Origin: an uncultured Eubacteriales bacterium
GTDB lineage: Bacteria > Bacillota > Clostridia > Christensenellales > Aristaeellaceae
Assembly (NCBI GenBank): GCA_902760595.1
Contig: CACWHI010000030.1
Coordinates: 1 to 40,099 of the forward strand
Direction: 5' to 3'
Length of the DNA: 40,099 bases
The translations under genes and the position numbers were made by a program. Below are positions 1 through 7,271 of the stretch, piece after piece (position 1 is the stretch's first letter; each line of letters starts with the position of its first letter). The notes beneath the pieces are model-generated. The model made no database searches and was not told where the DNA came from. It saw only the letters and a list, made by a program, of their open reading frames with translations.

Positions 1-215
1 TGGCTTCGCCATCCGCCGAATGAATCGGCGGACTCCGGGATTCCGTGCCGGAACGGACCGGGCCTCGTCTCACTCTACTGTATGACTGAATAGTTACAAT
101 AAGTAGAACAAATCGGTCAGGGGAAAGCGCCCCTGCCGGTCACGTATTTTACGCTCTTCCATTGAAAAAAACAAGGGGAAACCCCGATCTGACGCCGACA
201 ATCCCGAAACCTCTA
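1..215. other. Gene-free leader with several small hairpins
   Basis: No convincing gene lies before the coding start at 328. The stretch carries three short inverted repeats: CCGCCGA/TCGGCGG at 13-31, TTCCG/CGGAA at 41-53, and CAGGGG/CCCCTG at 118-135. None is followed by a clear T tract, so none is called a terminator. A frame open from base 1 to a TAG at 91-93 could be the tail of an upstream gene, but its composition does not support this. Confidence 0.4.
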
Positions 216-244
216 TTGAAAAAGCGCTGGCAAAATGTTAAAAT
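216..244 (+). promoter_or_regulatory. Sigma-A-type promoter of the DUF308-MscS unit
   Basis: TTGAAA at 216-221 and TAAAAT at 239-244 are separated by exactly 17 bases. This is one mismatch from consensus in each box. The start codon at 328 lies about 80 bases downstream and is preceded by a strong GAGGAGG ribosome site at 314-320. Confidence 0.75.
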
Positions 245-327
245 CATAACGTGTTTCAGCAAAAGAAGAGCGGAGCCACGCGTTCCGCCCTGCCTGTGAC
301 ATAACCAAGTTTAGAGGAGGAACCTAA

Positions 328-1392
328 ATGGCAAGCTTTACCTCAGTCGTGATCCTGGGCATCCTGATGATCCTGGTCGGGATCTCTCTCACCGCTACGC
401 CCCTCATTACCTTTATGGGCGCGGGCTATTACATCATCTTCCTGTTCTTCATCTGCGGCATCTACGGCGTGATCCGCGGGATCTCCGAAAAGCGCTACAA
501 CAAGGATTTCTTCTTCGCGATCCTCAGCCTGATCCTGGGCATTGTGGGCTTCGCGGTCCCCGGCGCGGCCAACATGAACAACTTTGTGCTGCTTTACATG
601 GCCGCTGGCTGGTTCATCGTCCACGGCGCGCTGTCCATCGTCGACGCGATCGCCGACAGGAAAAAGAACGACGGCGCCGGCATCATGGTGCTGGAGATCA
701 TCCTGGGCGTGCTGGAGATCATCCTGGGCGTCTACTCGATCGCTCATCCCGGAATGCTCGCCGTCAGCCTGGGCTTCCTCATCGGCTTCTACTTCATTGA
801 GTCCGGCATCAGCACGATCGTCATCGGAAAGGCCACCTGCAAGGGCGGCAACAGCATGACGATCCTGTTCACGGTCATCGGTATCCTGACGATCATCGGC
901 GGCTTTGCCATGCTCGCCACCCCGCTGCTGACCTTCATGAGCGCGGGCTACTGCATCATCATGCTGTTCTTCATCCACGGCGTTCTCGGCGTGGTCCGCG
1001 GGTTCATCGAAAAGCGGTTCGGCCAGGGCTTCTTCTTCGCGATCCTCAGCCTGATCCTGGGCATCATCGGCCTCACGGTGCCCGGTATCGCCGAGCTGAA
1101 CAATTTCATCCTGCTCTACATGGCCGGCGGCTGGTTCGTGCTGCACGGCGTGCTGATCATCGTCAACGCCGTCAGGAGCAAGCAGGAGACCGGGACCGGC
1201 CTGATGGTGGTCGGCATCATCCTGGGCGTGCTGGAGCTGATCATGGCCATCTATTCCGTCGCCCATCCCGCGTTACTCGCCCTCAGCCTGGGCCTGCTGA
1301 CCGGCTTCTACTTCATTGAGTCCGGCGTCGACCAGATCTTCATCGGCTCCATGTACGCAAGGGCCGTGGCCGCCGCCCGCCGCGCGGTGTAA
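328..1392 (+). CDS. DUF308/HdeD-like multipass membrane protein, tandem duplication
   Basis: This is a 354-residue, almost wholly hydrophobic protein made of two HdeD/DUF308-like halves (about residues 1-172 and 175-350). Each half has roughly six membrane segments and shares the pieces FFFAILSLILGI, NNF-LLYMA-GW and GFYFIESG. HdeD of enterobacteria is an acid-stress membrane protein; the molecular activity of DUF308 proteins is not established, so function here is open. Bacterial HdeD-like proteins are usually about 180-220 residues, so this looks like a fused duplicate. A 35-base stretch is identical between the halves (508-542 and 1030-1064), suggesting a recent duplication or gene conversion. 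GAGGAGG sits 7 bases before the ATG. The channel gene follows after 72 bases on the same strand with no terminator between, so the two are probably cotranscribed. Confidence 0.85.
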   Translation: MASFTSVVILGILMILVGISLTATPLITFMGAGYYIIFLFFICGIYGVIRGISEKRYNKDFFFAILSLILGIVGFAVPGAANMNNFVLLYMAAGWFIVHGALSIVDAIADRKKNDGAGIMVLEIILGVLEIILGVYSIAHPGMLAVSLGFLIGFYFIESGISTIVIGKATCKGGNSMTILFTVIGILTIIGGFAMLATPLLTFMSAGYCIIMLFFIHGVLGVVRGFIEKRFGQGFFFAILSLILGIIGLTVPGIAELNNFILLYMAGGWFVLHGVLIIVNAVRSKQETGTGLMVVGIILGVLELIMAIYSVAHPALLALSLGLLTGFYFIESGVDQIFIGSMYARAVAAARRAV

Positions 1393-1464
1393 AAGCCAAC
1401 CCCTGAACAGCGGCTGCGCATGACAACGAAGCTCTCCGAGATGTGTATATAAAGGTGACAACTT

Positions 1465-4119
1465 ATGAAAGCATTTGAAGAGATCCGGGTTCTGCTGCGC
1501 GAAAAGGACGGAAAAAAGCTGGCCGCCGTAACCGTGATCATATTCCTGCTCATCACGGCCATCGTTTTTTTCGCAACCTTCAAGCTCTTTGAGAATACTC
1601 ACCTGAAGCTGATGAACGATTATCTCGGGGCGATCCCGCGGATGCTCGACAGCGGCAGGAATGAGCTGCTCATGCGCAGCCGTATTTATGAAGACGACAT
1701 CCTGACCCGGGCGGAGCTCGGGCTGAAGATCTATTCGGAAAACAGCGCGCTGACAGACGCTGAGAAGCTGGAGCGGACCCGCAGCGCGGCATCCGCCGCC
1801 AGCGTCTCCCTGCTGGACGGTCAGCGCCAGACCGCAGCCACCACCGGCGCCGTGAGCCCCGGGGAGATCTTCAGTGCCTGTACCCAGGGGCTGGAGCCTC
1901 GGAAGCCTCACCTGGAGTTCTATCCCGCCCTCCAGGACGGGAAGGAAACGGACAAGAACGACGGCAAAGGCTTCGTGCTGCTTCCCGTGCCGGGGAACGC
2001 GGACCACAGTCTGGTCTTCGAATTTGCCTGCGGCACCGTGCTGGAGATGTACGACGCGCTGGAGGACTGGTCCAACACGCTCCGCCGCGTCCTTTCCACC
2101 GGCGACATTACCGCCTATGCCAAAACCGGCGACATCCTGACGGGCTACCCGACCGATGTCCTCACCTCCGGGCTGCGCCCGCAGCTGGACGCGGACCTGA
2201 CGAAGGTCTTTGAGAACGCCGGCAGCTTCCGCAGGACGGAAAACGGCGGACTGACCAAAATCGTCACCCTGCTGGGCCGGCGCCACCTGGCGGCGCTGAT
2301 GCACTACCCGCAGGAGGATACGGATATCCTGCTGACGATCCCGTTGCGGAGCGCCATGGGAAACGGCGTCTACATCGCCGCGGCCATTTCTGCCATCATC
2401 GGCGTGGGGCTCCTGCTGATCCAGCTCTACGTATTCCGCCGCCTGCGCCTGGAAAAGGCCGGGAACGGCAGCGGGAAGGTCACCCTCGGCTGGGTGTGCC
2501 GCACGACGTGGCCGGGCATCCTGACGGCGCTCGCGGTGACCCTCGTCTTCTCCACCATGCTGCTGCTGCTGGAGACCCGGTCCAACGCAGCCTTCTTCGC
2601 CGCGACCAGCCGGGAGAGCCTGCAGAACGAGATCGACTGGCGCAGGGACCAGGAGGAAACGATCCGCGCCACCTTCGCGGATGTGTACCGCTCCCGCACG
2701 CAGACGCTGACGGCCTTCCTGACGGAGCACCCGGACTACCAGACGCGCGCGGGCCTGCAGGAGCTCAGCCGCATCGCCGGCAGCGAATACCTGATGCGCT
2801 TCGACAGGGACGGGCAGGAGCTCGTCTCCAGCAACAGCTATACGGGCTTTGCCGTCGGAAAGAACCTGAGCGAGGACTACCGGGCGGTGCTGCTGGGCTA
2901 CCCCTGCGCCGTTGTGGGTCCCGAGGCAGATCCCTACACGGATGAGGCGCAGATCGGCGCGGCGATCCTGATGACGGACGGAGACGGGCAGCCGGACGGC
3001 TTCCTGCTGGCGGTATACAGCGCCGGGGACCTGGCCGCGGAGCTCAAACGGATGAAGCCCGAATACACGGTGAACCACTTTGCCGTGCAGAAGGGGCATG
3101 TCGCAGCCGCCATCAGCGACGCGGACGGCAGCTTTATCGCCCATACCGACTCCAGAATGATCGGCCAGAAGGCGGAGGACTGGCTGGAGGGCGTCAAGCC
3201 CGGCAGCGGCTTTGAAGGCTTTACCGGCTACAGCGGCAGGCAGGTATATGTATCCGCGAGCGCGGCGGACGGCAGAACGCTCCTGTTCATCGTGCCCGAG
3301 TTCGGGGATTCCTACGTGCGGATGGTCTCCGCGCTGATGGTGCTGGCCGTGCTGCTGATCCTGGTGCTGCTGTATTATCCGGCCGCCGGCATGCTGAGCG
3401 AGCGGGCCATGGAGCACGCCCGGGGGAGCATTCCGGCTCCCGCCCGGCAGGAAAGCCCCATGCTGGTCTTTTACGACGGCTACGTCGTTTTCCTGACGCT
3501 GTTCGCGGCCTTTGCCCTGTTCTCCTCCTCCAAAGGCTGGTGGACCTCCTTCGATTATGTATTCAGCGTCCAATGGTCGAAGGGCCTCAACCTGTTCTCC
3601 CTCTGGGGGGCCCTGTTCGTCCTGGTCGTCACGCTCTTCTGCCTGTACGTGATCCGGACGGTGCTGAACCATCTGGAAAACCGCCTCAGCCTCCGGGCCA
3701 AGACGATCACCCGCCTCGCCAACAGCCTGATCACCTATGCGGCCATCATCTTCCTGGCCTTCTGCATCCTTGATATGTTCGGCGTCAACACTACGGCCCT
3801 GGTGGCCTCGGCGGGCATTATCTCCATCGCCGTCGGCATGGGCGCCCAGAGCATGGCCTCCGACCTGCTCGCCGGCTTCTTCATGATGCTGGAGGGCTCG
3901 GTGCATGTGGGCGACCAGGTCAGCATTGCCACCAACGTCAAGGGCAATTTCATAGATGGCCGTGTCACGGATATCGGCATCCGCACCACGGAGATCACCG
4001 ACAAGGACGGGAACGTCACGATCCTCAGCAACAGCAAGGTGACCGGCCTGTGCAACAAGAGCCGGAACCACCCGCAGCAGGAACCGGAAAGCGGGACGAA
4101 GGACACCGGCGCCAAGTGA
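1465..4119 (+). CDS. MscS-type channel with two extracytoplasmic Cache-like sensor regions
   Basis: This is an 884-residue membrane protein. The C-terminal third is an MscS core: membrane helices near 674-690, 710-733 and 752-773, a pore helix near 778-810 with the glycine/alanine-rich pattern ISIAVGMGAQSMASDLLAG, and a beta domain near 811-865 containing GRVTDIGIRTTEI and LSNSKVTG. It stops just after the beta domain, so the usual C-terminal alpha/beta vestibule is absent. The N-terminal two thirds has helix pairs near 20-39/300-322 and 349-371/620-640, each flanking an outside region of about 250 residues. The second region ends with ISDADGSFIAHTDSRMIGQ, typical of Cache sensor domains; the first has similar length and layout. 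MscS channels normally sense membrane tension. The sensor fusion suggests gating tuned by an external ligand, which is inference. The start follows AAGGTG. Confidence 0.85.
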   Translation: MKAFEEIRVLLREKDGKKLAAVTVIIFLLITAIVFFATFKLFENTHLKLMNDYLGAIPRMLDSGRNELLMRSRIYEDDILTRAELGLKIYSENSALTDAEKLERTRSAASAASVSLLDGQRQTAATTGAVSPGEIFSACTQGLEPRKPHLEFYPALQDGKETDKNDGKGFVLLPVPGNADHSLVFEFACGTVLEMYDALEDWSNTLRRVLSTGDITAYAKTGDILTGYPTDVLTSGLRPQLDADLTKVFENAGSFRRTENGGLTKIVTLLGRRHLAALMHYPQEDTDILLTIPLRSAMGNGVYIAAAISAIIGVGLLLIQLYVFRRLRLEKAGNGSGKVTLGWVCRTTWPGILTALAVTLVFSTMLLLLETRSNAAFFAATSRESLQNEIDWRRDQEETIRATFADVYRSRTQTLTAFLTEHPDYQTRAGLQELSRIAGSEYLMRFDRDGQELVSSNSYTGFAVGKNLSEDYRAVLLGYPCAVVGPEADPYTDEAQIGAAILMTDGDGQPDGFLLAVYSAGDLAAELKRMKPEYTVNHFAVQKGHVAAAISDADGSFIAHTDSRMIGQKAEDWLEGVKPGSGFEGFTGYSGRQVYVSASAADGRTLLFIVPEFGDSYVRMVSALMVLAVLLILVLLYYPAAGMLSERAMEHARGSIPAPARQESPMLVFYDGYVVFLTLFAAFALFSSSKGWWTSFDYVFSVQWSKGLNLFSLWGALFVLVVTLFCLYVIRTVLNHLENRLSLRAKTITRLANSLITYAAIIFLAFCILDMFGVNTTALVASAGIISIAVGMGAQSMASDLLAGFFMMLEGSVHVGDQVSIATNVKGNFIDGRVTDIGIRTTEITDKDGNVTILSNSKVTGLCNKSRNHPQQEPESGTKDTGAK

Positions 4120-4134
4120 CCGAAAGCCACGAAG

Positions 4135-4195
4135 CCTGTGTGCGTGCGTGTAAAGATCATGCTGAATGACCTTACACGCACGCACACAGGTTTTT
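4135..4195 (+). terminator. Strong intrinsic terminator after the channel gene
   Basis: A perfect 19-base-pair stem (4135-4153 with 4172-4190) is extended by TCAT/ATGA inside the loop and followed by TTTTT. The stem is largely alternating purine and pyrimidine (GTGTGCGTGCGTGTA). It lies 15 bases after the MscS stop codon. Confidence 0.9.
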
Positions 4196-4290
4196 GGCAT
4201 ATTCTCCCGCGTTTTTTTCGATTCTCGCGCATGCGGAGAAGCGGGCCGGACCCACAGGGCCGCCCGCACCGTGAATAATGGATACAGGAT

Positions 4291-5022
4291 TTAAAGATCG
4301 CCGCCGGCGCCGCTGATCCATTGCTCGAGCGCTTCGTCGTCATACTCCACCGCGTCCGAAAAGCGCCGCGCCCGCTCCGCGAGGGTGTCAGCACGGCCGT
4401 CCCGCCAGCCGTCCGTCATGGTCTGGAACGCCTTCCGGATAAAAGCGATCCGCTCGTCCAGGCGGCCGTCATAGAGCGCGTCGGCCAGGTGCCGGTAGAT
4501 CAGCGTTTCCATCAGGCGCGTCTTCGGGCCCTCCTCCGGCAGCGAACGCAGCCATTCGTCGCGGAAGGTCAGCAACCAGCGCTCGTCCTCCGTCAGTTCC
4601 TCGGTCCCGTCCCCCTCCAGACGGATCAGCCGGAGCCGCGAGGGCCACGAAAGGATGACGCGCGCCGCCTCCTCGCATACCAGGCCCAGCCCCATCTCCA
4701 CCCGCGAGGAAAAGTAATTGCGGAAGCGCGGGTGGTCGCGGCAGATCTGGCAGAGCGCCCCCTCCCCCTCGTGCAGGATCAGATCGCACAGGTTGTCCCG
4801 ATTGAGCAGGGGACAGCGCTCCCGCTCCGACAGGATGAAATGGGGTGTTCCGTCGAGACTGACGCTCCGCTTCACGCGGGCGCCGAACTCGCCCGTCATC
4901 CGCTGATAGCGCGCGAGGCTCTCGGGGTCGATATCGATCTCCCACCCCGCGCAGCAGGTGTTCCGGCATTCTGAAGCGATACACCGAAACCGCGGGTAAT
5001 ATTCCGGCACATAAACATTCAT
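4291..5022 (-). CDS. FliB-like (YkgJ/CxxxCC family) protein, short
   Basis: The 243-residue protein has the cysteine pattern of the FliB flagellin lysine-N-methylase family: C14, C19, C23-C24 (ASECRNTCCAGW), then C70 (RCPLLN), C79 (LCDL), C91 and C94 (CQICRDHPRF). These cysteines are expected to bind metal or an Fe-S cluster. Salmonella FliB methylates flagellin lysines and is about 400 residues, so this one lacks much of the usual C-terminal part. No flagellar gene is in the window, so the substrate is unknown and 'methylase' is only a family label. It lies 27 bases downstream of the polyferredoxin gene on the same strand and is probably cotranscribed with it. That pairing hints at an electron supply for an Fe-S or radical reaction, which is inference. 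Confidence 0.75.
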   Translation of the reverse strand: MNVYVPEYYPRFRCIASECRNTCCAGWEIDIDPESLARYQRMTGEFGARVKRSVSLDGTPHFILSERERCPLLNRDNLCDLILHEGEGALCQICRDHPRFRNYFSSRVEMGLGLVCEEAARVILSWPSRLRLIRLEGDGTEELTEDERWLLTFRDEWLRSLPEEGPKTRLMETLIYRHLADALYDGRLDERIAFIRKAFQTMTDGWRDGRADTLAERARRFSDAVEYDDEALEQWISGAGGDL

Positions 5023-5049
5023 CGCGCAGCGCTCTCCCCCGGGCCCGCG

Positions 5050-5868
5050 TTACAGCGCGCCCTTCGGGCAGTTCTTCACGCATTCCAGGCACAGCACGCA
5101 TTCGGTGCCGTTTTTGCGCTTCCTGGAGTTGTCCGTGACATCCACGTCCATCATGCACACGCGCTTGCACTTCCCGCAGGAAACGCACTTTTCCTTGTCG
5201 CAGGTGACGCGGATCATGGAGAAGTAGCTCATGGGCTTCATGAACACCGTGATCGGGCAGATATATTTGCAGAAGGCCCGGTTGTCCTTCAGCGCGAAGG
5301 CGAGCGCGATGCCGCAGGCGTAATACAGGATGTTGCCCACGATGAATGCCCGGAACATGATCCCTTCCATGTTTCCCGCGTGCAGGAGGAACAGCGCGGC
5401 GACAAAGGCCAGCGAGCACGCGAACGTGACATACCTGATCCAGCCCAGCTTTTTCCGCGGCGCGGCGGGCGTCTTGTAGGGCAGGAAATCCAGCACCATG
5501 GCCGTCCAGCAGGCATAGCCGCACCAGCCCCGGCCGAAGATCAGCGGGCCGAAGATCTTGGCCACGGCGTAATGGATGGTGGCGGCTTCGAACACGCCGG
5601 AGAACAGATAGTACCAGAAGCCCTCGATCTGCATGTTTTCCCGGTTGATCAGGCCGAGATACACCAGCATATACAGCCCCACCAGCAGCTGGACGATCCG
5701 GCGCGCGTGCCTGTATCTGCGGATGAACAGGATCATGCCCAGGGCGATCGAGCCGCCGATGTAGCTGAAGTTGAACAGATAGAACAGGTTGCCCTTGGTC
5801 AGCCACAGGGAGACGCCGACCGCCAGGAACACGAGCAGCAGAAGGACCGGCACAGCATACTTCTTCAT
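5050..5868 (-). CDS. NapH/NosR-like membrane polyferredoxin
   Basis: The 272-residue protein has about five membrane helices (residues 5-22, 36-50, 58-73, 146-163, 177-193). It carries the conserved pairs C116/C120 (GWCGYACW) and C200/C204 (FCKYICP) seen in NapH/NosR/CcoG-type proteins. Two ferredoxin [4Fe-4S] motifs follow: C228, C231, C234, C238 and C257, C260, C263, C267. Proteins of this family move electrons between a membrane pool and a soluble partner. No nitrate, nitrous oxide or cytochrome oxidase gene is nearby, so the partner is unknown; the FliB-like gene immediately downstream is the only candidate here. GGAGGAA lies close before the ATG. Repeat copy 1 begins about 25 bases upstream and may contribute promoter sequence. 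Confidence 0.85.
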   Translation of the reverse strand: MKKYAVPVLLLLVFLAVGVSLWLTKGNLFYLFNFSYIGGSIALGMILFIRRYRHARRIVQLLVGLYMLVYLGLINRENMQIEGFWYYLFSGVFEAATIHYAVAKIFGPLIFGRGWCGYACWTAMVLDFLPYKTPAAPRKKLGWIRYVTFACSLAFVAALFLLHAGNMEGIMFRAFIVGNILYYACGIALAFALKDNRAFCKYICPITVFMKPMSYFSMIRVTCDKEKCVSCGKCKRVCMMDVDVTDNSRKRKNGTECVLCLECVKNCPKGAL

Positions 5869-5892
5869 AACTTCCTCCGGAATATATTTGTA

Positions 5893-6053
5893 ATACTAAT
5901 CTCAGGTTAAAACAGCGAAAGATTGTGCCCGGATTTTTCGTTCTGGCAAGGAAGACATCCGAAAGCGTACCCGTAGGTACGGTGAGGTTGGCTGACGCAG
6001 CCAGGGCGGAAAAGGCGGGTGCAAGATGAGCTGCTTTAATCTGAGATTAGTAT
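5893..6053. repeat. 161-bp intergenic inverted-repeat element, copy 1
   Basis: The ends are 24-base inverted repeats with two mismatches (5893-5916 and 6030-6053; outer bases ATACTAAT/ATTAGTAT). Inside are a CGTACC-CGTA-GGTACG hairpin (5966-5981) and a TGGCTG-ACG-CAGCCA hairpin (5989-6003). A second, damaged copy lies about 110 bases further on. It has no coding capacity. The shape fits a miniature inverted-repeat element or a REP-like palindromic repeat; a structured RNA is the alternative. No target-site duplication is obvious. Confidence 0.75.
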
Positions 6054-6164
6054 AAGGGAACAGGAATACGCCATTCAGCTCTGAACGGATCCGGCAGGAT
6101 CCTTCAGCGTTTTCTTCTTTCTTACCAGAATGAACGGCAAATGTCAAGCGGTTCCGTTGTTTTC

Positions 6165-6260
6165 ATACTAATATCTGGTAAAAATGCTAAAAGATTGTGC
6201 GTGGATTTGGCGTTTGATCAAGGAACCCGCACGAAAGCGTACCCGTTGGTACGGTGAGGG
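6165..6260. repeat. Intergenic repeat, copy 2 (3' part missing)
   Basis: It starts with the same ATACTAAT and shares AAGATTGTGC, GGATTT, CAAGGAA and CGAAAGCGTACC-----GGTACGGTGAGG with copy 1, at matching spacing and in the same orientation. The central hairpin (6238-6253) keeps both arms exactly while its loop changes from CGTA to CGTT. The right inverted repeat is not present where expected (near 6325), so this copy is truncated or decayed. Confidence 0.7.
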
Positions 6261-6306
6261 TATCCCGTCCGGATCAACTTTTCCCGTAAAATGGACCATC
6301 TTCATG

Positions 6307-6335
6307 TTTACTGCGGTCCAGACTCATGATAGAAT
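6307..6335 (+). promoter_or_regulatory. Possible promoter of the isomerase-oxidoreductase pair
   Basis: TTTACT (6307-6312) and TAGAAT (6330-6335) are 17 bases apart and sit about 80 bases before the isomerase start. The -35 box is weak. The site lies just past the truncated repeat. Confidence 0.35.
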
Positions 6336-6378
6336 GTATGCGTTTCTGTGATCCATACCTTTTCAATCAGCAGACTGT

Positions 6379-6401
6379 CAGGATCAGCCCGCCTGATCCT
6401 G
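6379..6401 (+). promoter_or_regulatory. Inverted repeat over the isomerase leader
   Basis: CAGGATCAG and CTGATCCTG form a perfect 9-base inverted repeat with a 5-base centre. It abuts the GAGGAGG ribosome site (6401-6407). It could be a repressor operator or an mRNA hairpin limiting translation. Confidence 0.4.
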
Positions 6402-6413
6402 AGGAGGGAAAAG

Positions 6414-7253
6414 ATGAACAGCATCCGCATCTTCGCGTTTGCCGACGAGGCCTCAGCCCGGATCGACGGCCAGATCGCCGCGATGCGCCGCAACGGCCTG
6501 AATGGTCTGGAGATCCGCGGCGTGGACGGAGCCAGCATCGCCGATATATCCGAAGAAAAGGCGCGCGAGGTACGCCGCAAACTGGACGACGCCGGGCTTA
6601 CCGTCTGGTCGATCGGCTCGCCCATCGGCAAGATCCCGATCGGGACCGACGCCTTCGGCGCGCATCTGGACCAGCTGCGCCACGTGCTGGCGCTGGCGGA
6701 CATCCTGGGCGCCGAAAACCTGCGCCTGTTCTCCTTCTATGTCCCCGACGGCCGGAAGGAGGAATTCCGCGGCCAGGTGCTCGACCGGATGGGCCGGATG
6801 CTGGACACGGCGACCGGCAGCGGAATCGCCGTGTGCCACGAGAACGAAAAGGGGATCTACGGGGATACGGCGCCGCGCTGCGCCGACCTGCTGAGCACCT
6901 TCCCGACGCTGCGGGGCATCTTCGACCCCGCGAACTTCGTGCAGTGCGGCCAGGACACGCTGGAGGCGTGGGCGCTGCTGAGGCAGCGGATCAAATACCT
7001 GCACATCAAGGACGCGCTGGCGGACGGCCGCGTGGTGCCCTCCGGCTGCGGCATCGGGCATGTGCGGGAGATCCTGAACGAATACCGCGCCATGGGCGGG
7101 GACGCCGTCACGGTGGAGCCGCACCTGAGCGTGTTCGACGGCCTGCAGGGTCTGGAGCAGGCCGGGCAGCGCACCGAAATGGGCGCCTACACCTATCCCA
7201 GCGGCGACGCGGCCTTCGACGCGGCCTGCGGCGCGCTGAAGCGGCTGCTTTGA
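6414..7253 (+). CDS. Sugar phosphate isomerase/epimerase-like TIM barrel (AP-endonuclease 2 family)
   Basis: The 279-residue protein has the layout of the xylose-isomerase-like TIM barrel family: an N-terminal strand (IRIFAFADE), the DDAGLTVWSIGSPIGK region, the metal-ligand segment VCHENEKGIYGD, then IFDPANFVQCG and YLHIKDALADG, followed by a VEPHL segment near the end. The conserved Glu, Asp and His residues are consistent with a divalent-metal isomerase or epimerase. The substrate cannot be read from sequence. The ATG at 6414 is chosen because GAGGAGG lies 6 bases upstream; an in-frame ATG at 6348 lacks a ribosome site. The oxidoreductase gene follows after 18 bases, a common arrangement in sugar, inositol or sugar-acid breakdown operons. 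Confidence 0.85.
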   Translation: MNSIRIFAFADEASARIDGQIAAMRRNGLNGLEIRGVDGASIADISEEKAREVRRKLDDAGLTVWSIGSPIGKIPIGTDAFGAHLDQLRHVLALADILGAENLRLFSFYVPDGRKEEFRGQVLDRMGRMLDTATGSGIAVCHENEKGIYGDTAPRCADLLSTFPTLRGIFDPANFVQCGQDTLEAWALLRQRIKYLHIKDALADGRVVPSGCGIGHVREILNEYRAMGGDAVTVEPHLSVFDGLQGLEQAGQRTEMGAYTYPSGDAAFDAACGALKRLL

Positions 7254-7271
7254 GAACGAGGAGGCACAGCC

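Noticed and set aside
1-93. Possible 3' end of an upstream gene in frame 1
   Set aside because: The frame is open only for about 30 codons and includes a palindrome; no recognisable C-terminus.
1273-4269. A 998-codon open frame on the minus strand across the channel gene
   Set aside because: It is the antisense shadow of a GC-rich gene with strong third-position bias. The plus-strand product has membrane helices and MscS motifs; the minus frame is low-complexity and has no domain.
5893-6260. Repeats considered as a CRISPR array or tRNA/riboswitch
   Set aside because: There are only two unequal copies without spacers, no cloverleaf, and no match to a riboswitch core that I recognise.
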